DNA of 64,000 nucleotides from assembly GCA_013433145.1 (NCBI GenBank), contig CM024172.1, positions 7,618,553-7,682,552 of the forward strand. Direction: 5' to 3'. Both the position numbers and the translations under genes were made by a program. The stretch is from Ascaris suum. Lineage: Eukaryota > Nematoda > Chromadorea > Rhabditida > Ascarididae. Below are positions 42,748-55,934 of this stretch, in pieces. Each line of letters starts with the position of its first letter. Position 1 is the first letter of the stretch. The notes beneath the pieces were generated by a model that was given only the letters and a program-made list of their open reading frames with translations, ran no database searches and was not told the origin of the DNA.

Positions 42748-44814
42748 TCACTGATACTGCGACGGTAATAAATTTGATGTAACACTCACATTACATATGA
42801 AAGAGTCGGGTGCGGAACAAGCGCAGAGTTCGTTAACCTGTTGGCTAAATGGGATGGGCATTGGGCTACTTCGAGGTTCTAGTGCGGTAGTGGTCGTCGC
42901 AGACGGTGTCGGGAAATCCAGTGAGGACATCGGCAGAAAAGAGTTGTTGATCCCTGATGGTGCTACAGCGGCAGACTGTGCTGATTGCTTCACATTCGGC
43001 ATTCTTCGTCTACGCAACGATGCGCCACAGCTGAACATATTGCCCGAATAGGAGGAACGACGTGATTGCAATGGCAAATTGGTCACTGCCTCACTTCCAT
43101 TGATAGACTGTTGTGAGTATAAGGAGGAAGTAGTGCGCGCCATTGAGCGCTCCAGCAGTGCCTTCTGTAATCACTTCAGATGGATTATTCTATGCAGTTG
43201 CAAAACTGGTCGGGAAGTCAGCCAGTATATCATGTATCATCGGTGCATTGGCGCATCCTGATTGTTAATAAAGCTTTGGAAAGTATAGCATGATTTTCAA
43301 CTCATTTATCGCAAAATAAAATCGCATAATTGCAAATGTGAGTGAAACTTTCTAAAGGTTAATTTCAAAAAATGCCGGAAGTGAATGAAACATTTCCCTT
43401 TTGTAAGCGATCGTCTAATAAGTTCTCTCCAAACAGCCCCAAATGTTCAGCAGAGAAAGATCGACGGTAACAAAACAGTGATAAAGCGGAAAAACGGCAT
43501 GCCATTAAGCATCATCCTTTCATCTCTAACGTCCCTTTGCATATCAGCTCATCTAAAGCAAATATTATCGAGCACTGAGGAAGTACGAAACTAGTGAACT
43601 CACTTGGTCCTTCATTTGAGCAACAAACTGATCCCTTGTATCAGTATTAGCATCGTCGAACATTTCAGTGAGTGTATAAACGCAGGGTGCTTGTAGCAGC
43701 TTGAAATCTCTGTCTTCCGGATTTTCAACCGGACTCAGTAACGACGGTCCCACTCGTCTTCGCTTTCGTGTTTGCTATCAAAGAAACGCGTTATTTCCAT
43801 ATAGACTTAATTAATAAACAGAAGCAAAAACGAGCACTGCAGGATGCATTATTGCAAAAGCGCTACACTCTATGGATTTCCTTCTATCAACTTTCACCAC
43901 TTTGCCTTTAAACAAAACAATATTTCTCTAATGGATTGCCAACTTGAATAACAAATTGAGCACCAAGTGGAATGCTTCTTTACGTCAAACAAAGAGATTT
44001 TTTTGATACCGCTTTATACGCAGCAGCCGTCAGGAAACATTGCACTTTTAGAAATTTAGTAATTACTGCTAACATGAAGCAGCCACTAGCTCCAAAAAGT
44101 TCTTTCCAAGTGAACAATGAAAATTTGAAATCTCACGTCGTCTATACGAACAGGGTCAGTCTGCACGGCTGCATCGGCGAAAGTCGATGGTTCCTTGGTT
44201 GGAATATCCACATCAGTTCCTTCTTCGTCAAGATCCATAGAATCGTTGTCGCTTTTCCCCAGTGGCATATCGCTGAATGGCTCAACAGGAAAGCAACCAA
44301 AAAGATTCGTCAAGAGCGGAATGCCTCCAAACGGACTGAATGTTTGCGCGAATTGAAGGTTCTCAGACATACAATTCGCAATCAGCTGTAATTTTTCTTT
44401 ATGATTTTACAAAGAAAGATGATAGTATCATAAGCCTAAAACATAAAGATAGAATTAATAGACCGATGTTAGAAGATAAAATGTTAACAAAGTAGGTTTT
44501 AGACATGAATGAAATAATTATGCAAATAAAAGGTGAACACGTTTCAGCCCTTATCCGTTGACGTGTACACCTGAGTTATGCGCGGGTCATCGTCACAACG
44601 AAACGCATAACCCTGTTAGTAGAGGAAAATTAAATAGTCATTATGAGCATATGTTGTGAACAGGATAAAGAAGTGAAGTAGCAAAGAAATATGTAGATAC
44701 AGTATTTGTTATGATTGTGTAATAAACAAGAGAATCTTAAATATGGGGCCTACCTCTCACTGAAGGAAACGTATTAGAAGGTTTTATACATATATAGTTA
44801 TATATATATATTAG

Positions 44815-44860
<46 letters not shown>

Positions 44861-47800
44861 GTAATATATATAGTTAACACTGATATAATAAGCCATATAG
44901 TTAACACTGATATAATAATAAACCGTAAATGAAGAAAAGCACTGGCATCTGATGAGGGAGTTAAAAATGTACATAGGGAATCGACAAGACTGGATAGCAA
45001 TAAAGGAGGGAGTAATTCATTATGCACCCTCTCTCTGCAAAAAAGAACGCATTTCCGTAAAATTCCAGCATTCTCCAACGCGTATGCCAAGTATTTAATC
45101 TCAGTTAATTTAAAGTGAAACCCAAGTCGCCATGACAGAGAACATTTGCACGATCACCTCATCTATAAATGACGCTTCAAAAGTTATTTTATCAAAAAAT
45201 TGCATTGAGTGCACAATTTGAAGAGTGTGTTCGTTTTCGCAGATGTTATCACGAAACGCTTGGAGATAGGACGCTTGAGCAAGAGAAGCCTTTATAGGGA
45301 GAGATAAGCTTTGATAACAAGCGGTAACTACGAAAGCCATCTTGAGGCATTCAGATGGGAGGTGCCGCCCAAGGTGGCTAAAGTCATCACTTTCACAACT
45401 GGGCGCTGGTGTTTCATAGTAAAAGTATCAAATGATGATGCATGAAACAATCAATTTGCGAGCAGTAGTCAGCGATGTAAGGTTGAGCTGATTTTCAGGA
45501 CAGTTTCGTCCTTTCTTCCAAATCATTTCCTAAACTATAGAAGTCACATTATTCCAGAAGAAGTGCTACTCGTATTTTCTGAGACATCATCTCCCTTCTG
45601 CAATTCCCAACGAGTGAAGGAGCGGTTTATACTAAAAATGATGCCAGCTATTCTGTTGGATCATCTAAAGAAAACTGATAAATTGCAAAACAAACCGTCA
45701 CGTTCGGCAGAAAGAGAAGCAAATTCCCGAATTGCACGCTAGCATGCTCCTTAGAGCGTGTCTCCTTGATAACATGGTAGAGTGTGTCCTGTATGCGACT
45801 TCGACATTCGATTATTTTTTGTGATCCTTCAGGTGACAGGTCCTTTGCATCTAAAAAACCTTTCGTAACTCCTGCTAGGCAGTTCTTTCACTGTTAACAG
45901 TCATAGTCACCAACAACTGCTATGTCCACTGTTGTTTCTACGACTCTACAAGAAATGAAAAAAAAGAGATATAGAGGGAAGAAAGATCCTGTTTTTCTGT
46001 GACAATAGATACACCGTTATTGCTTTTGAAGCTTTAGTAGAATTGACACCATAAATCGTGGAGGAATGAAATTTAAATCTTCTACCATTCAGATCGAATG
46101 CATTCTAAAAAGAAGGACATCACGGCAAAGATATATTTCTGCAAACTTTGAAGATGCGAATGTTAGGAGTGAAATAATTGAGCGTACGTGGATTGAGAAC
46201 AAGCGTAGCCTTCAGACAAACAATCTCTTCTTGCTTCAATTTCAGATTGCGCAGAGGCGTGACAAGCTCGTCCAGCGCCCTTTCGACCAGACCGTTGCTA
46301 AGGTGGCTGAAATGATGTTTAGATCCTCACGGAAGAAAACAAACACTCAAATAAGATTTGCACGGTTGAAAACATTCAACTACATCGTCTTTATTCTATC
46401 TTCGGCAGTTCCTCCATCAAGTGAAATTCAGGAAGTAGCATGCTGTAATGTTTTCAAGACGCTATTCGCAGTAGCAAAAGCTTCCGCATAATCAGAAACA
46501 AAAAGAAAGCATTTATAACAAAGCATAACAACCTGATAATTAAAAGCTGTCAAAAATCAATATGAAAATGCATAAACTTTGGGCTAGTTCAATATCACAC
46601 TCTCACAACACATTTCGGAGAAAACAGTTCCTCGTGAGTTCCGCCGAAGTTTGACAGAAGTGTTTAATGCGCTTTTCGGAATCTCTCTGGTCAAAAAATA
46701 CCGTTACTGCAGAATTCTTAGTAGTCAGCCTAAGACAGAATATCCCTCGCCATCACATCTAAAAGTGATTTCAATTTCCACTCCACGTAATAATGGTTCT
46801 ATCGATTTCCCCTTCTGAATATCCCAATATACAGTGGCTCTTTTTTAAAGGTTTTCTGTCAAAAAAGGATGTACATGCGTTCACTACGGATAGATCATCC
46901 TCACAGGTTGTCGAGTTTGATGAAAGCGTCAAAAATAATCTCTGAAAGGAAAACGAAGCATTTCTGAAGCTCCAATATCGGTGTATGGGTTTCTACATTT
47001 TTGGAAGTATTCACTCGAAGAGGGTAATTAGATTTTTGTGATCAGAGGACGATATGCTAAACGACTTTTTCGTGATGGTTCCATCACGCATCAACAAATG
47101 TCTCAACTGAATTAATCCGCCACACGTGCAAAGGCAGTAATAACTAAAAGCCACACTTACTATGAGTCGGTGTATGCCTTAGCCATATCACGTGGAACAA
47201 AGGAGAACGTGCACATGCACAACACATTTGGATCGTCGGTCACCTCGGCCGTGCGTACTGCGAATGTGAACACCAGTAGGGGAGCGAAGCAATTTTTAAC
47301 GAGTGCGATCTGTCAATATCTTCGGTAAATTGATGAGAAGTTTCGGAGATCGTATTGGTAATTGATGCCACAGTAATACTTTACCTCATCACCTCGTTTC
47401 ATTCAAGCACAATGAAGGTATATAAGCATGACAGAAAAAATTCGTTTTGCATATATATATTTTGCATATACCTAGCTTACATTTTGCATATATATATAAA
47501 AGCATCTTTTAGCGGTCTATTCCATCCGCACATCACTCGGTATATTCCAGAGGGTAGAATGATGACACAGCAGAGAATAATTAAGGAGCATGAGTAAAGA
47601 AAATGAGTGAGGGAACTGGTGAAAATACCTATTTGGGGGCTAGTTCACAGTATGAGAGAAAAAATTAGAGGAAAAACAATGTGAAAAGTCGATAAGAGAA
47701 TTTCAATGGTCGCAATGCAACAATTAAGAAAATAGAAATAAATCATTTTGCATTTCCGATGGAATATAAATTTGTTCATCACCGATAAAACGAATGAGAA

Positions 47801-50800
47801 ATTTTACTAAAATAACGAAATGTCCACTTTGTCATCCACCGTTATTCCATCCACCATCTCCGAGAGGTAAGTAACCCAGTCAACGGCTGCTATCAAACGT
47901 CGGTAAGCGATAAGTAGCAGCTCCGAATTTGCAGCCATCCGATATGGCTCATAGCGCATCTAGAAGCATCAATTTTGGCATTTTCATGAAAGCATTACTG
48001 ACAGAAAATAAAAAAAGTTATTTATTGTATATTCACGGCAAAAAAAAAACACATTCACATTTATGCATAGCGAATTCTGAAAATTAAAAAAAAGTGGAGC
48101 GTAGCAGATCGGAAAGGAACCAAAATGAAATCAGCTTGGAACTTGCCACTGTTCAGCTACTACAAACCCTACACATTGAGGAAGTTGTTGCCGGCTGACC
48201 TGATTAGCCACCTGATTTGATTGTAAATATGACGTCCACCAGCAAGCTTAAGAAGGAAAACAGATGTCGCCTTGATGCTCTGCTATTGTTATCAGCCAAG
48301 AAGGTTTGGAGAGCTTTCTTCTTTCTCAGGAGGAAAGTTCTTCCATACAGTTTCCAACAATGCACCAAATTATATTTGTTCATTGCGTTTATCATATTAT
48401 GAGCAGATACGGTTCAACACTTTTCATACTATCGAATCAAACAGTAGCAGTGAAGGTGTCTGGAAATAGTCTGTACATTTTAGTGCGATTTGCACAAAGC
48501 CTTGACCTGCTAGTGTAACGGTTTGACAAGTTGATCAGCTTTGAAAGTTGGCGTTTGTTCAGACCTTTTTACCGCTCACATCAACGAGGCAAAAAATCAC
48601 AGACGAAATCAGTATTCATTTTGCTCCTTATCTCTTTAACCTTCGACGTTGGGGTGGAATGCAGAAGGGATGAGCTTTTAAACAGTGATGAGTGCAGCGT
48701 CAAAAAAAACACAGACTTCAGTTCGCAGGCCTTTAAGTTTCGAGGGATCTTCAATGAGCTCGCGAAGTGTGTGCTCGGGAAGTGGATAAACCTCTTCAGC
48801 TTTCTTTTTTGTGTCGCCTTTAGTTACCTGAAGTACTCAATTCGGTAGTGATATCCGCATAATACCATCAATTCAAAACTTCTAAACTGGAAGAAGCTTT
48901 ATGTTCCTTAAAGCAAAATTCTTAAAGGAAACTTCAGCAACAAAAAAACTGCCTAATTTGCTCATAAAAGAGAAATATAACTTCGCATACATAAATAAAT
49001 GTCCTCAAGATCTATCGATTTTCACTGCAATTTACTGATTATAAAAATGATTATACTAAATGCACTCAATGTTATACTGAAATTATATGAAAGAATTAAC
49101 TCAATATGAAATACAGAATATACTGTCCATTTAATAATAAGTAGATTTATGGCGCCTTTTTCGAAATCACTTCCTTTGGTATAAAAATATTTCCGATCCC
49201 ATAACGAAGAGTGAATTTAGAAGCTTTGAAAGCCAAAAGGAAGAGTACAAAGCAACGAACTTTGGCCTCAATATTGAGCAAGTTCATGAGCATGGTTCTC
49301 ATCTCAACTGGCAGCCGCTTACTCCACTCGGAGCTCTCGGTGGATAATCCTGACTCCCGAAGCTCCTCTTTCACCGGCCGTTTCACAACAGGCAATCGTA
49401 TGGCGTGTTGAGGTCCAGTGAAATCTCTATCCGGTCTAACTGCTGAAAATTGACGATAACCAATGCGAGGCTCTTACAACGAAAACAACTCTAAACGGAG
49501 TTAGCTTGAAGGCTGAAGTTGCTTTTACACTGAAGCAGAAATGTTTTTCAATGTCGCAAAGATTTGACTGCAGTTGGCTATAAAACGGTGGCGAGGATTT
49601 TCCATATTTGACTGTCAAACTTTCCAAGTGAAATTGCTTTTGAGAATGAAACGTATTTAATACTTCCAGTTTTCAGAATTGAAATTCTTGGAAGCAACAT
49701 TTGACGCCTTTGGTTCGAGCAGAAATAGCGTAGAATAAATTCCTCTAGCGCCATCGCCTTGAAAAGTTTTAGTTAGCAATTGTAATCACAGATATGTGGG
49801 AACTTGTTATTTTCATACTGTTGGAAGGATCTTTGACAGCTTTGGAGATTTTTGGGGTGGTTTAGAAATCCGAATCATCGGAATCAGCGAGGAAGTTTGT
49901 AAGGACACCAAAATCGGTGTTTTTTGAGGAACTTGCAGGACGTCCCAGCCCATCTTGGCATTGGCACAGACAGTTTTTGTCAATAAATGCTCCCGTAAGA
50001 TAAGTCGCAAGCAAGTTGGCAACATCGACTTGATTTCTCTCGAAATAAAAAAAAAGATGGAATAAACCTACCTGCTGGATCCATGCCGACTTCAAGGCAT
50101 CTCTGTAGGCGACAATAACGACATGAATTGCGTTCAACTGCAATGTTCAAGAGATTTAGTGCAAAAATACAATCATATACCGCCTTTCTTTGAAAGGCAT
50201 TGAGATAATTTGACAAAGGAAAAATTTTCATTCTTGTCCATTTCAACGCCTTCTTCTTCGGTTCATTCATTTCTTTTGTCGCTTTCGTTGAAATTTTTCT
50301 ACACCAAAACCAAACGTTTCTATCTTCGCGGATATATTTTGCTGATAAAATAGGGAGAATTTTGTATGATTAGAATGTACATCCCTCGTAAATAACGAGA
50401 ACTTAGTGAAAGACATTTACGTGGTAAAAGTGACCGTATTTCATGAAATTGTTCGCGCATTTGATCTTAGCGTTCACTGCAAATTAGCACCACACTTTTG
50501 CTTTCTCGTTTAATTACCCACAGAAAATTCTGACCGACAACCATTTCTCCCTTTGCCTGATTGTGAATCATCTCGAAAAGAGACAATTCAATGTAAGTAT
50601 GAAAACTGCGGATATTAATTTAGACTATGTGGCTTACTTGTAATTAACAGGAAAATGGTATCAGTGAGCCGATTTAAGCTAAAGATGCCTCAAGGAACAA
50701 AAAACGAGTACGAGTGAGCAATTACTTTCCTCAGATTGTTGCTGTTTTCATGAAGTCATTTTATGGCGGATATTTCTGAATTTACTGTAATTACCGTGGA

Positions 50801-51716
50801 TAGAATCTGCAGAGAGTACAGCACAGATATTTTCCAAAATAACCAATTCCTGATCAAAATATTTCCTTCGGTACAGATTTTATGGAACAGTTTGCAAGGA
50901 GAGCACAGAATAGATAAGGAAGAAAAAAAATGGTATACTTCTGCTTGTTCAAGCCAACATTCTTTCTGCAACGAACTTTCATGTTTCATGAGTTTCATAA
51001 AAAATTTTGATCTTCCTTTGTCACTGCGTTTCCGGAAAATCTGGATGGGAAATTTTCGAAGTATTTCATTGAGATTTTGGATCGCAGTAATCACATATAT
51101 TTAATTATCCACATGTTATTTTACTAGAAATTGGCCACTCTTGTTCGTCTTCCTCTCGCTCTCTCTGCAAATATCTGAGGAAAATATGTCACTCATCTTC
51201 CTGGCATCTCCCCTCATAACCCTACTAATGTCAACGAAACTACAGATATGATTAACATTTGTCGATAACGCATTTTCCATCGTTGTTGCATTCGTATTGG
51301 TTCGCTCTTTTCAGTGCTCGTCGAAAGAATCCTTTGCAACCGAAACAAGCTAGCACTCCATAGTGCATTTTCGCTTGTGCGTCACCGCAGACACGACAAG
51401 TATCTCCAGTGATTCCGTTTGTTGGGGAGTCATCTGCAGTTGTCCTGTCTGCAGACGCGATCTCCGAAGAGTCCTCCTCACTGAGCAGGTTCTGACTTGA
51501 GATTCTCGATACGCTCGTTTTGTAGCACTTCTTAGGATCGTTCACCTGTTCCAATTGCATGAACTGTTGCTGCTGCTCTACGGCATTCAACGACTCGCAT
51601 TCTGGAAATTTATCTGCATAAATCAATAAAAGTTTATTTGGAAGCGCCGAATGATTGTTCCCATTATGAATCCAACCTCTCAGGTGCGTGAAACGTATCA
51701 AACTTCCTAGAGACAT
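42748..51716 (-). CDS. HNF4-type nuclear hormone receptor with long C-terminal tail, 11 exons
   Basis: Ligand-regulated or orphan transcription factor of the nucleus. Exons in transcript order: 51257-51716 (or from 51613, see below), 50072-50137, 49261-49442, 48717-48827, 47828-47959, 47161-47309, 46188-46306, 45696-45850, 44137-44385, 43604-43774, 42748-43164; all junctions are GT...AG with matching phase. Residues about 107-175 form the DNA-binding domain: finger 1 C-x2-C-x13-C-x2-C with P-box CFGCKGFFRR, and finger 2 C-x5-C-x9-C-x2-C ending CRYCRLQRCLEVGMDP. The ligand-binding domain (about 250-489) contains LRELIEDPSKL, MRYEPYRMA, AYRRLIAAVDWV, IALVKNCFAPLLVF, DELVTPLRNLKLKQEEIVCL, FGNLLLFLPNVT and SENLQFAQTFSPF. 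A tail of about 247 residues follows, acidic, then basic (TRKRRR), then Ser/Thr/Pro-rich. Length is 736 residues from ATG 51716, or 715 if 51613-51676 is removed as an intron. The orthologue is not assigned. Confidence 0.93.
44788..44871. repeat. TA-rich interrupted microsatellite
   Basis: TA repeats with tagtta interruptions, in the nuclear-receptor intron 44386-45695, leading directly into a tandem duplication. Confidence 0.9.
44868..44917. repeat. 27-bp tandem duplication
   Basis: The 23-nt string starting atatagttaacactgatat occurs identically at 44868-44890 and 44895-44917, with a unit length of 27 bp. It lies in a nuclear-receptor intron beside the TA tract and probably arose by slippage. 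Confidence 0.9.
47445..47492. repeat. TTTTGCATATA repeated three times
   Basis: Identical 11-nt units at 47445-47455, 47460-47470 and 47482-47492 in the nuclear-receptor intron 47310-47827. TGCATA matches half of an octamer-like (POU) core, but the arrangement may simply be a decayed microsatellite. Confidence 0.85.
51614..51676 (-). other. possible 5' intron of the nuclear receptor
   Basis: On the minus strand a strong acceptor (TTGATTTATGCAG|AT) lies at 51613/51614 inside the first open frame. A weaker donor (GAGAG|GTTGGA) lies just upstream, in the same phase. The N-terminus is therefore either continuous from ATG 51716, spliced across this 63-nt interval, or supplied by a more distant upstream exon. 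The reading frame of the DNA-binding domain is the same in all three cases. Confidence 0.35.
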
Positions 51717-54504
51717 TTTAATTGCCGGTGACCATAGAGACTGGAAATCACTTTAATTCGAATGTCAGGAAAAGAGCCGAAGACTAAAGGGGGTGCTTGC
51801 TGAAATTTCTAAAAAAAGAAATGCTTGAAATCTTGAGTGCGGGCACCGTGCATCATTTAAGGATTCATCTTAAACATCGATGGCTATTCGATTCCACTCT
51901 AAGGTTGAAGAACTCTTTACTTTTTTCAGAAACCGTTTCAATCAGAGAATTCATCAACTTACTATTTTCTCGAGAAAAAAAGAGAGATTCAAACGTATTA
52001 TATGATTCCATTATGATCTTTATATAATAATATGATTCATATTGTTGTACACCTTAATATCCGAGAGACGGGAAAGCATAAAATCCACCTGAGGATGGAA
52101 ATTTAGGAAAGATAACCCTGAACTTAAAACAGTTTTCTCACGCCATGAGTAATATGAAGAAGCATTGCGAGGATGTGAAATATTGCAAGTGCAATTTTAC
52201 TACCATATGAAGAAGACCGCTTTTTAAGACTTTCAACATAACGACGCCTCTGTCGCTTTTAGCGCAAGCATAGCAACGTGCTCTGGACTCAGAGAGCAAC
52301 GAAACATACCACTCATCGCGACGGATAATCGACGAAGATGTAAGCATTTATTGCAATCGATTCATCACCACAGTCCACAGTGCGCTGTGTTCAAATTCAG
52401 AGTGGAAAGCAATCTGAAGAGAAGGTTCAAGAATAACATGTGATCAGCACACAGTGTTTACCTAAGCGTGGAAACGCGGAACAAGCGATTGCTCTTTACC
52501 GCTCATGCAGCAAGTGCAAAGCATGCAGACAATTCACACTCACAGTAACAACAAATAATCGAATGCGCCCTTCAAAACTATCGAACACAAATGCCGACCA
52601 GTCTTTCCATGTATAGGTGCTCCTCAATTGATGTTAGCATTCTACGCACTCATCTCGACTTACATAACAAACCCGAACCAACAATATAGAGTCGAGAACC
52701 GCACTCATGCAGAATCCATTAGTTTTCGGAGGGGAAATTTTATCATAAGAGTAAATCACTTTTTCTGGTATCAGACTCGAAACGAAAGTATGGAGGATTT
52801 AATGATTTGATGGTCTCTTTCATTGACGGGAAGGGTGGAGTGGATATGCCAGCTTGAACAACAGTAATGACTTACAGTAAGAAACAGCAAACAATCCTAC
52901 AATATACGATTTCAAATAATAAAACATTGATGTCGCAGGCAAAGCTATGATCCGATGACACTGATTAGATTGCAACGCGATAATTTGCGCCATGTATGGA
53001 TGGTAATTGAACAATAGAGGTGTGCATATGCGTGCGGGAATGAAAGTACTTGATGAATGAGTGGAGGTAGTGATGTCCTTTGACGATATCACGCCATCGA
53101 TTGCTTAGCAACAAAGTAAGTGAAGATGCAGGTTCGGTGCATTTTGCTGGTGGTTTTAAGTGAGGGTTAAGGAAGATGGAGCACGAAATGGCTGGTCACT
53201 ATGGACACATTGATCCACATTCGTCTAGTAACCTTCAAAAATTCCTTCAAAGGAACGCCGAGCCAGCCTGTAGGTAGATCAGTTTATGCTTATCACAGCG
53301 ACATTAATTCATAAAATCTCTCACTGTACTGAACAGTTATCGTACTCTTGGGAACTTACGACAGGACCTTACCAATACCGCACCTTTTGATCACTTTTTT
53401 ATTTGTTATGCTAAAGGCACATTAAATGAACCTTCGGTTCTAATAATGAAGTGTAAGATAAGAAGACAACGCAAAAATATAAGTATCAGATCAAGGAGAG
53501 TATCAGCGCTAACATGCGCTAGGTAGAGATGGAAACAAAATTCGCTTTATCCAACAAATGCTAGCTAAGTCCAGAAGCTTCAATTTGTTGTTGAGATTGC
53601 AAACTTTTTATTGCAAAATTTGAATCTATTGAAGTTGACGTCTATACTTAAGTCAACTGTAACCCTGAGGAGTGTTTAAAAAACTGGTTTGTATTCGTTT
53701 TTATATAAGTAGACAACTTCATAAGGACAGTTGGAATATATATAAAAGAATGAATTCCTGCCAAATTTCTTCAAGATATGAGCATGTTTAATTCGAATAT
53801 CTACATACCCTTTTGGTAGATCGATAACGATTGAGGAGAACACAGTACTCAACAACAAGTCGCGATATTTATGCATTCAGGAAAAGAGATGCCTTGAATT
53901 ATTTCCATTATCTCCATTTAGGAAAATCCATTGAGGAAAAAAATTTTTCCATCCAGAAAAAGAGTTTTGAAGTGCCCTATAAGCCTTACTAATTCGAATC
54001 ACTTGACTTATGGCTAAAACAAGCTACTTGATCTCAGTGAAATAGTTCGTCAAGGATGAATTCCTTTGTTTTATTCTGGAAAAAAATAGGTTTGCGGCGA
54101 CGCATATTAAAAAAAGCGAGATAAAAACGAAGAATTTTTTTCATTGCGAAAGTTCATACAAGACCTGTGACAACCATTAATCAGAGATGTGTCGCGTTCA
54201 AAACAACCTGTAGTGAAGCATTCAAATAAACTCCACACTTGCCCTCTACCTTATCAACCACTTCAAACATTTTGCGACGACAATGTAAATGCATGCTCAA
54301 CGGCGTATATCGGAGTCAACTGATGTCTGAGTTGGTCCTGACCAAATATTTGGCTGCAAAATATGGCGTTAACCATGCATTTGTAAAAGCATTCTGTGCT
54401 GCTTATGTCAGCTGATTGTTGGCCTCATGCGCTCATCAAGCGTGTCGTATTATGTCTGCACTGGATCTGAGGCGGTCGCGGCAGTAAAGCAGTGGGATCG
54501 TCAA

Positions 54505-54585
54505 TTATATGCGATAACTCAGTGCTAGGGCACTTGTCCGACAAGCGAGAGGTCGAGGGTTCGTCCTCAACTGTGGGCAAACCTT
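54505..54585 (+). pseudogene. tRNA-like relic (tRNA pseudogene or tRNA-derived SINE)
   Basis: The sequence has an A-box-like gataactcagtgctagggc, an anticodon-arm-like cacttgtccgacaagcg, then gaggtcgagggttcgtcctc, which resembles a T-arm and B-box (consensus GGTTCGANTCC) with bases lost. If folded as a tRNA, the loop GTCCGAC would give a CCG anticodon, but the acceptor stem does not pair and the T-loop is short. It is therefore a relic or SINE head rather than a working tRNA. The identity of the parent tRNA is uncertain. Confidence 0.45.
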
Positions 54586-55913
54586 TTATAAAAAACATGA
54601 CATTCTCAAAAAACTCTGAGGAACGAAGCAAATGTTGTGCTGGAAAGGTGGTACCAAATAATATCAATTATTTCAGTATTGGATGACACAGGAAGATGAG
54701 CTAAACGACGAAAAAGATGTCTGAGACAATAAAGAGATAACTGTGCTAGAGCAGGAATACTGCTTTTTCTCACTGAAAGCGTGTTCCATTTTGCAGTGTA
54801 CAATAGTTGATCACTAGCACTGGAAAACACCCATAAAAAGCCCTCACCTTCTTGTTACATGAATGAGGGATCACTATTCCGCAGTATTTTGGCGGTTACA
54901 AAGCAATGAGATATAAAACCACGAGGAAAAAAACGAAAAAGTTTAGCAGCTGCACGATAAACGAAAACATTTGCAAGAATTAAAAAAAAAGACTCAGAGA
55001 AGTAACACGCGGACATTAAAAACTATGAAGAAGGAGTATCTGAAAATGCAGACAGAATTTGAGGTGCCTTCAATGAATCTTATTGCGGTACGCTAGAAGA
55101 ACATCTTCCAACCACTCAAGTTCAAAGGACTGACATGGAAACTCTTGAGCCTCACGGATCTCTGACTTTCGACACGGCCTTAATTGAAAACAGTGAGCAG
55201 TTTAATGTACTCATGGAATCTCCAACCCATCTCAACCTGAAATGAAAAACTGAATGGAGGGTAGTTATTTCTGAAATGCTACAAACAACAACAACAAGCG
55301 CAATTACTTTTGCGGTTTATATAGGTTGTATATATGTTACGACATCACCAAAGATGCATGAGAAAATAGATAATTTCTCTACCTTCTGGGCAATCACTCG
55401 ACATTAATTATAATCTTACGTATCCCACATTTTTACAGCCAAGTATGCAAATATGCAATAATAAACAATGAAGCACGCTGCTGTTATTGATCGCATTTAA
55501 CAGCACTATTGCACACAAGCGTATTTTCAAAGCATTTGAAGAAACGGGTAAGAGGTGACTTTCTGCAGACCAACTCATTTTGCCAATTCTTTAAAAGTAA
55601 TAAATAATGAGCCATAAAAAGGAGGTGCTCAGTTGTGAGGATTTTCCTCACAATTTAAGTGATTCAGCCATCCGTGCAAATCTGCTATAAACGACTCGTT
55701 TTTCCGTACTTTCGTAACGCGCATCAACACGGTGTCATTTTGGTGCGCATGTATGCTTCAATGCCTCTCCAGAACGCCTCGAAACTGTTTGGTGGTTGAT
55801 TTAGAAGTTGCTGAAAGCGAAGCCGCAAAATTTAATGTGTAGAAAGTAGTTCATAGGTGATCATCTACGGTTTATACCTGCTAAGTTCAACCCATCAGTT
55901 CGGAGAGAATATG

Positions 55914-55934
55914 ATATATATATATATATATATA
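55914..55934. repeat. short (AT)n tract
   Basis: About ten AT units in the intergenic stretch after the nuclear receptor. Confidence 0.95.

Noticed and set aside
45110..45340. Minus-strand frame ending ...FDKITFEASFIDEVIVQMF that looked like the last helices of the nuclear-receptor ligand-binding domain.
   Set aside because: The exon 44137-44385 joins the preceding exon in phase with a clean acceptor and matches the expected SENLQFAQTF helix far better, and coding continues into two more exons. The 45110 frame has only a weak acceptor.
46066..46491. 141-codon plus-strand frame.
   Set aside because: It is antisense to the ligand-binding-domain exon 46188-46306 of the nuclear receptor.
50508..50520. 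GTTTAATTACCCA, 13 nt identical to part of the nematode SL1 leader.
   Set aside because: The match stops after 13 nt; the rest of the leader and the donor and Sm-site structure of an SL RNA gene are absent.
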